Source: Marinobacter qingdaonensis | GTDB lineage: Bacteria > Pseudomonadota > Gammaproteobacteria > Pseudomonadales > Oleiphilaceae | Length of the DNA: 64,000 bases | Reading direction: 5' to 3' | Assembly (NCBI RefSeq): GCF_034555935.1 | Contig: NZ_JAYDCJ010000003.1 | Span: 1 to 64,000, forward strand | Shown: positions 1 through 9,185 of the stretch, in pieces | How the letters are laid out: each line of letters begins with the position of its first letter | Position numbering within the stretch: position 1 is the first letter of the stretch | Notes under the pieces: generated by a model | Told to the model about the DNA's origin: nothing | Database searches by the model: none | The model's input: only the letters and a program-made list of their open reading frames with translations | Translations under genes and position numbers: made by a program

Positions 1-120
1 ATATAGCGATCCGAAAATCGCAATTCTTGCTCAAGACAAAACTCAATTTCGACGAGTCACTGTCCTGATATTTCGTGTCCGAAATACCTCGGCCAGCGCC
101 CACACGAATTACTTGGTTAA

Positions 121-134
121 CTTTTTAAAGAGCG
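121..134 (-). promoter_or_regulatory. boxA-like antitermination element in the rRNA leader
   Basis: On the minus strand this reads CGCTCTTTAAAAAG, close to the boxA core TGCTCTTTAACA that loads Nus factors on rRNA transcripts. The following bases (GTTAACCAAGTAATTCGTGT, minus strand) look like the leader that precedes 16S rRNA in Pseudomonas-type operons. Bases 1-120 are therefore rRNA leader; the 16S gene itself would start left of base 1. Confidence 0.75.
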
Positions 135-163
135 TTTGAGCCGTTGCTCAATCAAGGCCGCGT

Positions 164-191
164 ATTCTACATCGCTTCGCCGCCTTGTCAA
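164..191 (-). promoter_or_regulatory. rRNA operon promoter, promoter-proximal copy
   Basis: Minus strand shows a perfect TTGACA (186-191), 16 bp spacer and TAGAAT (164-169), followed by the GC-rich discriminator ACGCGGCC. It is the closest of three near-identical promoters to the boxA leader, and points left into the rRNA operon. GC-rich discriminators are typical of promoters inhibited by ppGpp and DksA. Confidence 0.85.
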
Positions 192-268
192 CCGTTTCTT
201 TTCAACTCGTTTCCGCTTCCGAAAACCGCCGAAAATCAAACCGGCTTACTGCTTGTTTCGAGGCGCGC

Positions 269-296
269 ATTCTACAGCGAATCGCTACCTTGTCAA
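269..296 (-). promoter_or_regulatory. rRNA operon promoter, middle copy
   Basis: Minus strand TTGACA (291-296), 16 bp spacer, TAGAAT (269-274), then the discriminator GCGCGCC. A/T-rich sequence lies just upstream on the minus strand (about 297-345), as expected of an UP element. Same design and direction as the copies at 164-191 and 401-428. Confidence 0.85.
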
Positions 297-400
297 CCGC
301 TTTCTGAAGAATTTTGAAACTCAATTTCTTCAATACTTTCAAACGGTTGCCTTTCGATTCCGGAGCCGCCTCAGTGGCGCTCCCCTCGAAAGAGATGCGC

Positions 401-428
401 ATTCTACAGACCTGCCCGGAGGTGTCAA
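401..428 (-). promoter_or_regulatory. rRNA operon promoter, distal copy
   Basis: Minus strand TTGACA (423-428), 16 bp spacer, TAGAAT (401-406), then GCGCATC. A-tracts at 437-460 upstream on the minus strand could be an UP element. It begins only about 40 bp past the tyrS stop codon, so read-through from tyrS would enter the rRNA promoter region. Confidence 0.85.
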
Positions 429-467
429 CGGCGATTCTGAAAAAAGTTCAAAATCGCCGAAAATCGA

Positions 468-1670
468 TCAGGCAGTGATCACAACCCGGGCAATCTTCTT
501 CTTACCCGCCTGGACCACACACTCATCACCCTCGACAAAGCGACGATCGCCCTCGAACTTCTCGCCATCCACGAAGACCGCTCCGCGCCCGAGCACATCC
601 CGGGCCGCAGCACCGTTCTTTACCAGACCCGCCAGACGCAGCACCGAAGCCATCGGCATTTCGCCCTGCCCCTCCAGGGATACCTCCACCACAGGCACAT
701 TATCGGGAATATCACCCAAGGCCACCCGATTGCCCGCCGACTTGTGCGCGGTTTTCGCCGCCTCCTCATCATGGAAGCGGGCAATGATCTCCTCCGCCAG
801 CAGCTTCTTGTAGTCCTGCGGGTTAGCACCGCCTTCCACCGCCTTACGGAATTCAGCGACCTCCGCCAACGGGCGGAAGCTCAACAACTCGAAGTAACGC
901 CACAGCAGATCGTCCGGCATGGACAGCAGCTTGGTGTACATCTCACCCGGCGAGTCGCTGACCCCTACATAGTTCCCCAGGGACTTGGACATCTTCTGAA
1001 CCCCGTCCAACCCTTCGAGGATCGGCATGGTCAGAACCGCTTGCGGGGTCTGACCGTAGTGCTTCTGCAGAATCCGCCCCATCAGCAGATTGAACTTCTG
1101 GTCGGTCCCACCCAGCTCGACGTCCGCTTCCAGTGCTACCGAGTCGTAGCCCTGCACCAGCGGGTACAGGAATTCGTGAATGGCGATGGCCTGCTCCGCG
1201 CGGTAGCGCTTGGTGAAATCGTCCCGCTCCAGCATACGGGCCACGGTGTACTGACCCGCCAGTTTGATCATGTCGGCCGCGCCCATCTTGTTCATCCACT
1301 CGGAATTGAACACGACACGGGTCTTCTCCTGATCCAGTATCTTGAAGACCTGCTCTTTATAGGTAATGGCGTTCTGGGCGACCTGCTCTTCGGTCAGGGG
1401 CGGACGGGTCGCACTCTTGCCGGTCGGGTCACCGATCATGCCAGTGAAATCCCCGATCAGGAAAATGACCTCGTGCCCCAGGTCCTGGAACTGACGCAAC
1501 TTATTGATGAGCACCGTATGACCGAGGTGCAGATCCGGCGCGGTCGGATCGAAGCCGGCCTTGATGCGCAGGGGCCGCCCTTCTTTCAGCTTTTCAACCA
1601 GCCCTTCTTCCGGGATCAACTCGTCTACGCCGCGCTTGATTACGGCCAACGCCTCATCAATAGATGCCAT
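468..1670 (-). CDS. tyrS: tyrosyl-tRNA synthetase
   Basis: Class I aminoacyl-tRNA synthetase that charges tRNA-Tyr in the cytoplasm. The 400-residue product has the ATP-binding HLGH motif (48-51), the KMSKS loop (226-230) and an S4-type RNA-binding domain at the C terminus (about 335-400). This is the shorter-insert TyrRS subtype common in Pseudomonas. The start at 1670 (MASIDEAL) is preferred over an in-frame GTG at 1679 because GGGGA lies about ten bases upstream of the ATG. A TATAAT-type -10 lies on the minus strand at 1810-1815. The gene points toward the rRNA promoters and is divergent from the peptidase gene, the same order as in Pseudomonas. Confidence 0.97.
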   Translation of the reverse strand: MASIDEALAVIKRGVDELIPEEGLVEKLKEGRPLRIKAGFDPTAPDLHLGHTVLINKLRQFQDLGHEVIFLIGDFTGMIGDPTGKSATRPPLTEEQVAQNAITYKEQVFKILDQEKTRVVFNSEWMNKMGAADMIKLAGQYTVARMLERDDFTKRYRAEQAIAIHEFLYPLVQGYDSVALEADVELGGTDQKFNLLMGRILQKHYGQTPQAVLTMPILEGLDGVQKMSKSLGNYVGVSDSPGEMYTKLLSMPDDLLWRYFELLSFRPLAEVAEFRKAVEGGANPQDYKKLLAEEIIARFHDEEAAKTAHKSAGNRVALGDIPDNVPVVEVSLEGQGEMPMASVLRLAGLVKNGAAARDVLGRGAVFVDGEKFEGDRRFVEGDECVVQAGKKKIARVVITA

Positions 1671-1966
1671 GAACAACACGTCCCCAGTTTAAATCTTGAT
1701 GGATTCTGACAGTTACAGACTTCAACAAAAGAAATCTGTGAGTTACCTGCACTCCTGCTACAGTACAATCGCACAGTTTTTGAGCAGCTGTGGCCGCGCA
1801 GGGCGACGTATTATAACAATGCCGCCTGCAGAAATCCGGAGGATGGAGCAGTAACCGTAATGTTCCACGCTGTCCCGCATGCTTTTTATACGGTAATCTG
1901 TTTGTCTATACTTGAACAACAGCTTTAATTAGGTAGTTCAACCTACCGGAATACCGATTAAAACGG

Positions 1967-3370
1967 GTGCGATACGTGCTGAAGATGTTCCCCAAGACAC
2001 ACCTAACCATTGCCGCCGCTGCAACCGTTGTAGTGACCGCCGCCATTTTGATGAGCCCGAGTGCCGACGTCGAAGCCAAGCGCATGTCCTACGCGCTCGA
2101 CCTGGAACAGGGCACGGTTTCGGACAATGGCCAGCCCGCCAAGGCGGCCTCGGCCCAGCCTCAGTCAGCCCCCCAAGCCACACCGGATGCCGAGCCCGCG
2201 GCCCCGGCCGCGCCGCAACAGGCAAAGATTGAAGAACCGGCCGCGCCGGCTGCACCCGAACTCGATTGGCAGACCTTTGAGATCAAGTCCGGGGACACCT
2301 TGTCTTCCCTCTTTAAGGACGCGGGCTTCAACGACGGCATCATGCTGTCGGTGATTCACGGCGACGGCGAGGCTGACAAACTCCAGCGTCTGTACGCCGG
2401 TGAAACCATCCGCTTCGCCACCGGTGCAGCCGGCGAACTGGCGGCGATCGAGCTGCAGCGCAGCCTGCTGGAATCGCTCAAGATTGAAAAGACCGACGAG
2501 GGCTTCACGGGTGAAACCGTGGTTCGCGAGCCAGAAGCTCGCCCGGCCTTCGCTTCCGGCACCATCGACGGCTCCCTCTACTATGCCGCCCGTGAAGCCG
2601 GCCTGAACGACCGGCTGACCATGGAACTGGCAGGCATCTTCGGCTGGGCCATCGACTTCGTCTACGACGTCCGCAAGGGTGATCAGTTCGAGGTGGTGTA
2701 CGAAGAGTTGTACCTGGACGGCGAGAAGTTCGACACCGGCCGGATCCTGTCCGCGCGCTTCGTCAATCGCGGCGACGACAACATTGCCCTGCTCTATACC
2801 GACAGCAACGGCGACAGCGACTACTACACCCCGGACGGCAAGAGCATGCGCAAGGCGTTTCTGCGCACCCCGATCAACGCCCGGGTGTCGTCACCGTTTA
2901 ACCTGCAGCGCCGCCATCCGGTACTGGACGTGGTTCGCCCCCACGAAGGCACCGACTATGGCGCGCCCACCGGCACGCCGATCAAGGCCGCCGGCAGCGG
3001 TCGGGTCCGGTTCGCGGGCTGGAAGGGCGGCTATGGTCGCACCGTTATTCTCCAGCACGGCGACAACATCACCACGCTGTACGCCCATATGAGCCGGCTG
3101 GGCAAAGGCATCAAGAATGGTACCCGGGTGAAACAGGGCGAGACCATCGGCTACGTCGGCTCGTCCGGCATGGTGACCGGTCCGCACCTGCATTACGAGT
3201 TCCGGGTCAACGGCACACCGCGTAATTCCCGCACCGTCAAACTGCCGGACGCCAAACCGGTGCCGAGTTCGGAAATGGCGCGTTTCAAGCGCTACACCGA
3301 ACAGCGCATGGCGCAGTTCGACGTTTACCGAGAGAATTTCCAGCAACTCGCACTCGCTTCGGAAGAATAA
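1967..3370 (+). CDS. M23 family murein DD-endopeptidase, MepM-like
   Basis: Predicted cell-envelope enzyme that cuts peptidoglycan cross-links. The N terminus has one hydrophobic segment (about residues 12-30, anchor or signal), then an Ala/Pro/Gln-rich linker, a LysM-like OapA-type domain (about 103-150) and a C-terminal LytM domain. The zinc ligands are visible: H326 and D330 in HEGTD, and the HLH at 407-409. The start is uncertain: GTG 1967, GTG 1976 and ATG 1985 are in frame and none has a strong ribosome site. The stop lies 3 bp before anmK, so the two are probably co-transcribed, linking wall cutting to recycling. The Pseudomonas counterpart has the same neighbours. Confidence 0.9.
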   Translation: MRYVLKMFPKTHLTIAAAATVVVTAAILMSPSADVEAKRMSYALDLEQGTVSDNGQPAKAASAQPQSAPQATPDAEPAAPAAPQQAKIEEPAAPAAPELDWQTFEIKSGDTLSSLFKDAGFNDGIMLSVIHGDGEADKLQRLYAGETIRFATGAAGELAAIELQRSLLESLKIEKTDEGFTGETVVREPEARPAFASGTIDGSLYYAAREAGLNDRLTMELAGIFGWAIDFVYDVRKGDQFEVVYEELYLDGEKFDTGRILSARFVNRGDDNIALLYTDSNGDSDYYTPDGKSMRKAFLRTPINARVSSPFNLQRRHPVLDVVRPHEGTDYGAPTGTPIKAAGSGRVRFAGWKGGYGRTVILQHGDNITTLYAHMSRLGKGIKNGTRVKQGETIGYVGSSGMVTGPHLHYEFRVNGTPRNSRTVKLPDAKPVPSSEMARFKRYTEQRMAQFDVYRENFQQLALASEE

Positions 3371-3373
3371 TTC

Positions 3374-4471
3374 ATGGATGCCTGGATCGGGCTGATGTCC
3401 GGCACCAGCATGGACGGCATAGACGCCGTGCTGGTGTCGTTTGACGGCCAGGCCGTCCACATTCATGGGTCACAGACCCTCAACTACCCCGACGACTTCC
3501 GTCATCGTCTGCTGGCCGTGAGCCAGAATCAGGGCACCCCGGACGAAGTCGGCGAATTGGACACCCTCACCGGCACGCTCTTTGCCGAAGCCGCCTGCCA
3601 GGTGATTGAGGCAACGGGCGTCCCCAAGAGCGCCATCCGAGCCATTGGCAGCCACGGCCAGACCATCCGGCACCGGCCTTCCGGTTTCGCTCCGTTTTCC
3701 ATGCAGATCGGCAACCCGTCAGTGATTGCGGAGAAGACCGGCATCACCACCGTGGCTGATTTTCGGCGCCGGGACATGGCCGCAGGCGGTCAGGGCGCAC
3801 CGCTGGTACCGGCGTTCCACAAAGCGTTTTTCAGCTCGGACGACGAAGACCGGTGCATCCTCAACCTGGGCGGCATTGCCAACATCACCTGGGTGCCAGG
3901 CAACCCGGCCGAGCCGGTCACCGGCTTCGACACCGGCCCGGCCAACGCCCTGATGGACGCCTGGTGCCTGCATCAGACCGGCCTGCCCTACGACACCGAC
4001 GGCCATTGGGCGGAAGAGGGCAAGGTTGATCAAGATCTGCTGAACGACATGCTGTCGGACGCCTACTTCGCCCGCCCGGCGCCGAAGAGCACCGGCAAGG
4101 AACGGTTCAATCTAGGCTGGGTAAAAACCCTGGTCCAGCGGCACCCGGAACTGCCTGCGGAGGATGTGCAACGCACCCTGCTGCAATTGACGGTGGCCAG
4201 CATCGTTCGACAGCTGCCGCAGGTGCCGGCCATGAAGGTGTATGCCTGTGGCGGCGGCACCCGAAATCCGGTGCTGATGCGCGAACTGGAACAGGCCCTG
4301 GCGCCCTCTCCCCTGGCGATCACCACGGAACTGGGGCTGGATCCACAGTGGGTGGAACCGGTCGCCTTTGCCTGGCTGGCCCACCAGACCCTGGCCAGCC
4401 AGCCGGGTAACCTGGCCGAGGTGACTGGCGCGCGCGGGCCGCGCATCCTGGGAGCTATCCACCAGGCCTGA
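3374..4471 (+). CDS. anmK: anhydro-N-acetylmuramic acid kinase
   Basis: Cytoplasmic kinase of peptidoglycan recycling: it opens and phosphorylates 1,6-anhydroMurNAc to give MurNAc-6-phosphate. The 365-residue protein starts with the family signature GLMSGTSMDG (6-15), the phosphate-binding loop of the sugar-kinase/Hsp70 fold. Further conserved blocks include GSHGQT and LNLGGIAN. Length is normal for the family. It follows the M23 endopeptidase directly, and a hairpin terminator lies 36 bp after its stop. Confidence 0.97.
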   Translation: MDAWIGLMSGTSMDGIDAVLVSFDGQAVHIHGSQTLNYPDDFRHRLLAVSQNQGTPDEVGELDTLTGTLFAEAACQVIEATGVPKSAIRAIGSHGQTIRHRPSGFAPFSMQIGNPSVIAEKTGITTVADFRRRDMAAGGQGAPLVPAFHKAFFSSDDEDRCILNLGGIANITWVPGNPAEPVTGFDTGPANALMDAWCLHQTGLPYDTDGHWAEEGKVDQDLLNDMLSDAYFARPAPKSTGKERFNLGWVKTLVQRHPELPAEDVQRTLLQLTVASIVRQLPQVPAMKVYACGGGTRNPVLMRELEQALAPSPLAITTELGLDPQWVEPVAFAWLAHQTLASQPGNLAEVTGARGPRILGAIHQA

Positions 4472-4499
4472 CCCGGTGCCGGGTCTGCAACCCAGCCAC

Positions 4500-4530
4500 A
4501 AAAAAAGGAGAGCCACTGGCTCTCCTTTTC
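4500..4530. terminator. bidirectional terminator between anmK and erpA
   Basis: GGAGAGCC (4507-4514), loop act, GGCTCTCC (4518-4525), with an A-run before and TTTT after. It can end both anmK (plus) and erpA (minus), which converge here. Confidence 0.9.
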
Positions 4531-4566
4531 TGTATCTGGTCTGGTTGTGACCAGTCGGCGGCTGGG

Positions 4567-4920
4567 TCAGATCGAGAACGAGCTGCCGCAACCGCAGGTG
4601 GAACTGGCATTCGGGTTCTGTACCACAAACTGGGAACCCTGCAGGCCTTCCTGATATTCAATGGTGGCGCCGACCAGGTACTGGTAGCTCATGGGATCCA
4701 CCAGCAGACTCACGCCGTCACGCTCAACCACGGTGTCTTCCTCATCCTGACTGTCGTCGAACGAGAAACCGTACTGAAACCCGGAGCAGCCACCGCCGGT
4801 CACGAACACGCGCAGCTTGAGATTGGGGTTTTCTTCTTCCTCAATCAGCTCGCGTACCTTGGCAACGGCACTGTCGCTGAAGAACAGCGGCGCCGCCATT
4901 TGTTGCTGAACGACACTCAA
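4567..4920 (-). CDS. erpA: iron-sulfur cluster insertion protein ErpA
   Basis: A-type carrier that delivers Fe-S clusters to apoproteins, notably those of isoprenoid synthesis and respiration. The 117-residue protein has the three invariant cysteines: C45 in GGGCSGF and C109/C111 in the C-terminal CGCGSSF. Length is normal. Its promoter region holds a close match to an IscR type 1 operator (4965-4989), so repression by [2Fe-2S]-IscR is likely. It converges on anmK and is followed by argC genes in the same neighbourhood as in Pseudomonas. Confidence 0.96.
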   Translation of the reverse strand: MSVVQQQMAAPLFFSDSAVAKVRELIEEEENPNLKLRVFVTGGGCSGFQYGFSFDDSQDEEDTVVERDGVSLLVDPMSYQYLVGATIEYQEGLQGSQFVVQNPNASSTCGCGSSFSI

Positions 4921-4956
4921 GTTCGCCTCCGGTTTGCCTGCAAAAAACTACCGCAA

Positions 4957-4985
4957 ATTATGGTATTCCTGACTAAAACAATCAA
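4957..4985 (-). promoter_or_regulatory. erpA sigma-70 promoter
   Basis: Minus strand TTGATT (4980-4985), 17 bp spacer, CATAAT (4957-4962), 37 bp upstream of the erpA ATG. The -35 half lies inside the IscR-like site, as expected for repression by occlusion. Confidence 0.7.
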
Positions 4986-4989
4986 CTAT
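4965..4989 (-). promoter_or_regulatory. IscR type 1 operator upstream of erpA
   Basis: Read on the minus strand this 25-mer matches the E. coli type 1 IscR consensus (ATASYYGACTR-W3-YAGTCRRSTAT) at 23 of 25 positions by eye: ATAGTTGATTG then TTTTAGTCAGGAAT. The two differences are C to T at position 9 and T to A at position 23. It overlaps the erpA -35 and the last codons of the upstream bactofilin gene. In E. coli, erpA is a known IscR-repressed gene. Confidence 0.75.
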
Positions 4990-5459
4990 TCGGACTTTCC
5001 ACCATCGTCGATGGCGGCCTCAACTTCGGCGGCCGGTTCGGCGCTGGCCTGGGTGCCGGCGTCCTTGTCCCGGGGCAGCAGGCCGACCGGCTCGCGCTGG
5101 TTCACAAGGTTGCCGTTCACGGTGGCGCCCATCGCCATCTCGATCAGGTTGTAATAGACGTTGCCATGGATCGAGGCTTTCTCCGCCAGCTCCAGGTGAG
5201 CCGAGGCGTAGACGTCACCATGAACGGTGCCGTTGATCACCACGTGCGGCGCCACGATGTCGCCAGAGACCTCGCCAATTTCAGAAATCCGAAGCACGGC
5301 ATCGCTGCCCTCCTCGGCCAGCACCTTGCCATTGACGTGTCCATCCACGTGCAGCCCGCCGGAAAACTGGACGTCGCCTTTGATCCGGGTGCGCGAGGAA
5401 ATCAGGGTATCGAAATGGCCGGTGGGGCGGCGCGGTTTCTGCTTTTTCTTGCCAAGCAT
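4986..5459 (-). CDS. bactofilin (polymer-forming cytoskeletal protein)
   Basis: Bactofilins polymerise without nucleotide into filaments that localise cell-shape or envelope enzymes. The 157-residue protein has a short basic N tail (KKKQKPRR), a central right-handed beta-helix repeat region (about 18-125, repeated G-x-V/I-x-G patterns such as IKGDVQFSGGLHVDGHVNG) and a disordered acidic C tail. It lies 1 bp from the upstream coiled-coil membrane protein gene, which suggests a two-gene unit and perhaps a membrane partner. The role in this organism is not shown by sequence. Confidence 0.9.
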   Translation of the reverse strand: MLGKKKQKPRRPTGHFDTLISSRTRIKGDVQFSGGLHVDGHVNGKVLAEEGSDAVLRISEIGEVSGDIVAPHVVINGTVHGDVYASAHLELAEKASIHGNVYYNLIEMAMGATVNGNLVNQREPVGLLPRDKDAGTQASAEPAAEVEAAIDDGGKSE

Positions 5460-5460
5460 A

Positions 5461-6201
5461 TTAGTTCTCCGTTAAGTCATCCCATTCAAATGTTCGTTCA
5501 GCCTGTGAGGATTTGCGCCCTTCGGCCTGGGCCACCACCTGGATCTCCAGGGGCTCGAACCCCTCTGGCAGCACCAGCAGTCCTTCCACATCCTGGAAAT
5601 AGCGGAAGCGGAACTTCACGCCCAGATCGTCAATATCCTCGGACAGGTCGCGTAAGGCGATGACTTCTTTTTCTTCGTCGCGCAGGCCGATGACATTCAC
5701 TGCCACCACGCCTGAGATATAGCTTTTGTTATTGCCCACCTGAGTCAGCACCAGTTTGAAATCGTAGGCGTCCGGTTGACGGTCCCGATCCAGGGTAAAG
5801 CTGTCAACCTGAAGCCCCTTGCTGGTTTCCGAGGGGGCCATGATGTTTTTATAGAACGTGAGGTCGGATTTCAGTGACGCAATCCGGGTTTCCAGTTCGA
5901 CAATGGTGGTGCGGGCCTGCTTGAGCGCCTGCTGGTCAATGGCCCGCCCGCGGTCCAGGTTGATGACCCGCTGCCGGGCCTCGGTGTACTCCTCCCGCAG
6001 CTTGGCCACTTCCTCCTCCAGCACCTCTTTCGAGGCTTCGACACTGGAGAACCGGAACCCACCCTGGGCCATGCCGGTGGTGTAACCAATCACCGCCGCC
6101 ACCACCGAAAACACCAGCAGAATGGCGGTCCGCCTGAGCCGATAGCCCGGCCGGTGGCGGATCACCACATACTCTTCGCTCGACTTGCGCTCGCTGCTCA
6201 C
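5461..6201 (-). CDS. single-pass membrane protein with coiled coil, DUF6776-type
   Basis: Function unknown. The 246-residue protein has a short cytoplasmic N tail (basic, RHRPGYRLRR), one transmembrane segment (about 26-46), a coiled coil (about 53-110) and a C-terminal domain with beta-strand character (about 120-235). This resembles the DUF6776 family of gammaproteobacteria. It is transcribed with the bactofilin gene just downstream and follows argC by 9 bp, so the three may form one unit. A job as a membrane anchor or scaffold for bactofilin is only an inference from adjacency. Confidence 0.75.
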   Translation of the reverse strand: MSSERKSSEEYVVIRHRPGYRLRRTAILLVFSVVAAVIGYTTGMAQGGFRFSSVEASKEVLEEEVAKLREEYTEARQRVINLDRGRAIDQQALKQARTTIVELETRIASLKSDLTFYKNIMAPSETSKGLQVDSFTLDRDRQPDAYDFKLVLTQVGNNKSYISGVVAVNVIGLRDEEKEVIALRDLSEDIDDLGVKFRFRYFQDVEGLLVLPEGFEPLEIQVVAQAEGRKSSQAERTFEWDDLTEN

Positions 6202-6210
6202 GAACGTTCC

Positions 6211-7248
6211 TCAGGGCAGCAGCGCGGGGGCCTGGAGCCCGAGGGTTTCATCGAAGCCGAACATGATGTTCATGTTCTGCACCGCCTGGCCGGCGGCACC
6301 CTTCACCAGGTTATCGATGACCGAGGATACGATCACGATGGAGCTCTGCTCCTGGCGATGCAGCGCCATCCGGCACTGGTTGGCACCGCGCACGCTGCGG
6401 GTCTCCGGGTGGCTGCCGAAGGGCATGACATCGACGAATGGCTCGTCCCGGAAGCGCTCCTCGAACAGGGCCTGCAGCCGGTCGAAATCCGCCGGATCCT
6501 TGAGCTCGGCGTAAAGCGTGGCCTCGATGCCCCGGATCATCGGGATCAGGTGCGGCACGAAGGTCACGCCCACGTCAGCGCCCGCGGCGCCAGTCAGTCC
6601 CTGGCGGATTTCCGGCAGGTGCCGGTGTCCGGAGGCGCCGTAGGCCTTGAAGCTCTCGCCCACCTCACCGTGCAGCATGCCAATCTTGCCCTGCCGGCCG
6701 GCACCGCTGGCGCCGGATTTGGCGTCGGCAATCAGCCGCGCCGGGTTCACCAGCCCGTTCTCCAGCAGCGGCAGGAAGCCCAGCTGCACCGCAGTCGGAT
6801 AGCACCCGGGGTTGGCCACCAGTTGGGCCTCGGCGATGGCGGCGCGAGCCACCTCCGGCAAGCCGTACACGGCTTTTTCGGCCCATTCCGGTGTTTCGTG
6901 GGCCATGCCGTACCACTGCGCCCAGGTGTCCAGATCCTTCAGGCGGAAATCCGCCGACAGGTCCACCACCCGGACACCCGCCGCCATCAATTCCGGCACC
7001 ATGCGCATGGCAACACCATGCGGCGTGGCAAAGAACACCAGGTCGCACGCCTTCAGGATATCGGCGTCCGGCTCGGAAAACGCCAGATCAAAATGCCCCC
7101 GCAGATTCGGGTACATGTCGGCCACCGGCATACCGGCCTCCGAACGGGAGGTAATGCAGCTGACGGTCACTTCCGGGTGAACCGCAAGAATTCTCAGCAG
7201 TTCGACACCGGTGTAGCCGGTGCCTCCAACGATGCCTACTTTTATCAC
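6211..7248 (-). CDS. argC: N-acetyl-gamma-glutamyl-phosphate reductase
   Basis: Third step of arginine synthesis: NADPH-dependent reduction of N-acetylglutamyl phosphate to the semialdehyde. The GTG start at 7248 ([14 protein letters not shown]) follows GGAGAGAAA at good spacing; the open frame continues further upstream but without family similarity. The 345-residue product has the N-terminal Rossmann loop GGTGYTG (8-14) and the catalytic cysteine C149 in ANPGCYPT. Length is typical. It is divergent from the ClC channel gene. Confidence 0.96.
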   Translation of the reverse strand: MIKVGIVGGTGYTGVELLRILAVHPEVTVSCITSRSEAGMPVADMYPNLRGHFDLAFSEPDADILKACDLVFFATPHGVAMRMVPELMAAGVRVVDLSADFRLKDLDTWAQWYGMAHETPEWAEKAVYGLPEVARAAIAEAQLVANPGCYPTAVQLGFLPLLENGLVNPARLIADAKSGASGAGRQGKIGMLHGEVGESFKAYGASGHRHLPEIRQGLTGAAGADVGVTFVPHLIPMIRGIEATLYAELKDPADFDRLQALFEERFRDEPFVDVMPFGSHPETRSVRGANQCRMALHRQEQSSIVIVSSVIDNLVKGAAGQAVQNMNIMFGFDETLGLQAPALLP

Positions 7249-7409
7249 CTTTCTCTCCAGCGTCTTCAGCGACGTCGTATCGGGGATGAACGATTGACGC
7301 CGTAGTCTACCATGATAAACCAAGGACTTATTGCAGCTTCCCAAGCGACCGTTACAATGAAGTCCAAAACACCCCATCACATCAGGCCGTAAGCGGAATC
7401 CCAGCGTTC

Positions 7410-9182
7410 ATGAAGAAACTCTGGCATCAGATCACCGAGCAGTTTTTTCCTATGTTTCGGCGTAGGTTATCCGGTGTTGACGCCTTACCCCAACTGGCGG
7501 TTCTGGGGCTCCTCTCCGGCCTGATCACCGGTGGCGTGATCCTGATTTTCCGGCTGGCCATCGAATGGCCACTGGAGTATTTCCTGCCGGGTGACGGCTC
7601 CGAATCCTTTGAGGAGCTGGACCTGCTGACCCGCGGTCTGTTGCCACTGGCCGGGGCCCTGATGCTGGGCTTGATGCTGCACCGGCTGGCGACCCAGGAC
7701 CGCAAGGTTGGCATCGTTCATGTCATGGAACGCCTGAACTACCACCAGGGCTACATCTCCTTCCGCAGTGCCGTGGTCCAGTTTGTCTGTGGCGTGGGCA
7801 CCGTGGTGAGCGGCCAATCCGCCGGCCGTGAGGGCCCGGCTGTGCATCTGGGCGCCACCTTCTCCAGCCTGATGGGCCAATGGATGCGCCTGCCCAACAA
7901 CAGCATCCGCACCCTGGTGGCCTGCGGCTGCGCCGCGGCCATCTCCGCGTCCTTCAACACTCCCATCTCCGGGGTCATCTTCGCCATGGAAGTGGTGATG
8001 ATGGAGTACACCATTGCCGGCTTCACCCCGATCATTCTGGCCGCCGTAAGCGCCGCCATCGTGACCCAGGCCGTGTACGGTTCGGAACCGGCGTTCAATG
8101 TACCCGCCCTGACCATGAACTCGCTGCTGGAGATCCCCTGGATCCTGGTCATTGCCATCATCATCGGCGTGGCGGCGGCCGTGTTCATCCACCTGGTGGA
8201 GAACATGGGTCGCCACCTGCACCGCCCGGTGCTGCTGCGCATCGCCATCGCCGGCCTGCTGATGGTGCCCTTCGCCCTGGCCATTCCGGAAACCATGGGC
8301 ATCGGCTACGACACGGTGAACGAAACCATCAACGGCCAACTGGGCTTCTGGCTGTTGCTCGGGGTGGGGGTCTCGAAGCTGCTGATCACCTCGCTGACCA
8401 TTGGCCTGGGCATGCCCAGCGGTGTGATCGGCCCGACCCTGTTCATGGGCGCCACCCTGGGCGGTGCCATGGGCCTGATTGGCGCCCAGCTGATTCCCGA
8501 ACAGGCGTCCTCCATCGGTTTCTACGCCATGCTTGGCATGGGAGCCATGATGGGCGCGGTGCTGCAGGCGCCCCTGGCGGCCCTGATGGCGCTGATGGAA
8601 CTGACCCGCAACCCGCACATCATCCTACCGGGCATGCTGATCATCACCACCTCTAGCCTGGTAACCAGCGAGGCCTTCGGCAAGAAATCCCTGTTCCTGA
8701 CCATGCTCAAGAGCCAGGGCCTGAGTTACCAGAATTCGCCGGTGATCCAGGCCCTGCGACGGGTCTCGGTGGGTGCGATCATGGATCGCAGCATCCTGCG
8801 CACCGAGAGGCACCTGTCGGTCGAGGACGCCCGCAAAGTACTCAAGTCCGAGCCCAAGTGGCTGGTGGTCGAGGGCAGCAACGGGCCGACCGCGCTGCTG
8901 CCCGCCGTGGACCTGGCCCGCTATCTGGAAGATATGGATGAGCAGGCGTCGGAAAAGGACGAGCCGGCCGACGCCGTGGACCTCATGAACATACCGGCCA
9001 ACCGCCGGGACGTGGCGCCGATTCAGTACCAGGCCACCCTGGAGGAGGCCCTGGACCAGTTCGACTCAACCAATGCAGAGGCCTTGTACGTACAACGCCA
9101 TGTCGCCCCGATGATTCAGCGAGTCTACGGCGTGGTGCTGAAATCGGACATCGAAAGCTATTACCAATACCGACGGAGTTAA
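7410..9182 (+). CDS. ClC-family chloride channel or transporter with C-terminal CBS region
   Basis: Inner-membrane anion channel or Cl-/H+ antiporter. The 590-residue protein carries the ClC selectivity signatures: GQSAGREGP (135-143), with E141 at the gating-glutamate position, and GMPSGVIGP further on. About ten or more hydrophobic helices span residues 30-430. The last 150 residues are soluble and look like a CBS pair, which often senses nucleotides. It is larger than E. coli ClcB, which lacks this region. hemJ follows after 3 bp, but a functional link is not evident. Confidence 0.92.
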   Translation: MKKLWHQITEQFFPMFRRRLSGVDALPQLAVLGLLSGLITGGVILIFRLAIEWPLEYFLPGDGSESFEELDLLTRGLLPLAGALMLGLMLHRLATQDRKVGIVHVMERLNYHQGYISFRSAVVQFVCGVGTVVSGQSAGREGPAVHLGATFSSLMGQWMRLPNNSIRTLVACGCAAAISASFNTPISGVIFAMEVVMMEYTIAGFTPIILAAVSAAIVTQAVYGSEPAFNVPALTMNSLLEIPWILVIAIIIGVAAAVFIHLVENMGRHLHRPVLLRIAIAGLLMVPFALAIPETMGIGYDTVNETINGQLGFWLLLGVGVSKLLITSLTIGLGMPSGVIGPTLFMGATLGGAMGLIGAQLIPEQASSIGFYAMLGMGAMMGAVLQAPLAALMALMELTRNPHIILPGMLIITTSSLVTSEAFGKKSLFLTMLKSQGLSYQNSPVIQALRRVSVGAIMDRSILRTERHLSVEDARKVLKSEPKWLVVEGSNGPTALLPAVDLARYLEDMDEQASEKDEPADAVDLMNIPANRRDVAPIQYQATLEEALDQFDSTNAEALYVQRHVAPMIQRVYGVVLKSDIESYYQYRRS

Positions 9183-9185
9183 CGG

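Noticed and set aside
136..813. Open frame across the rRNA promoter region and the end of tyrS
   Set aside because: It is explained by three promoter repeats and the antisense of tyrS; no protein family is visible.
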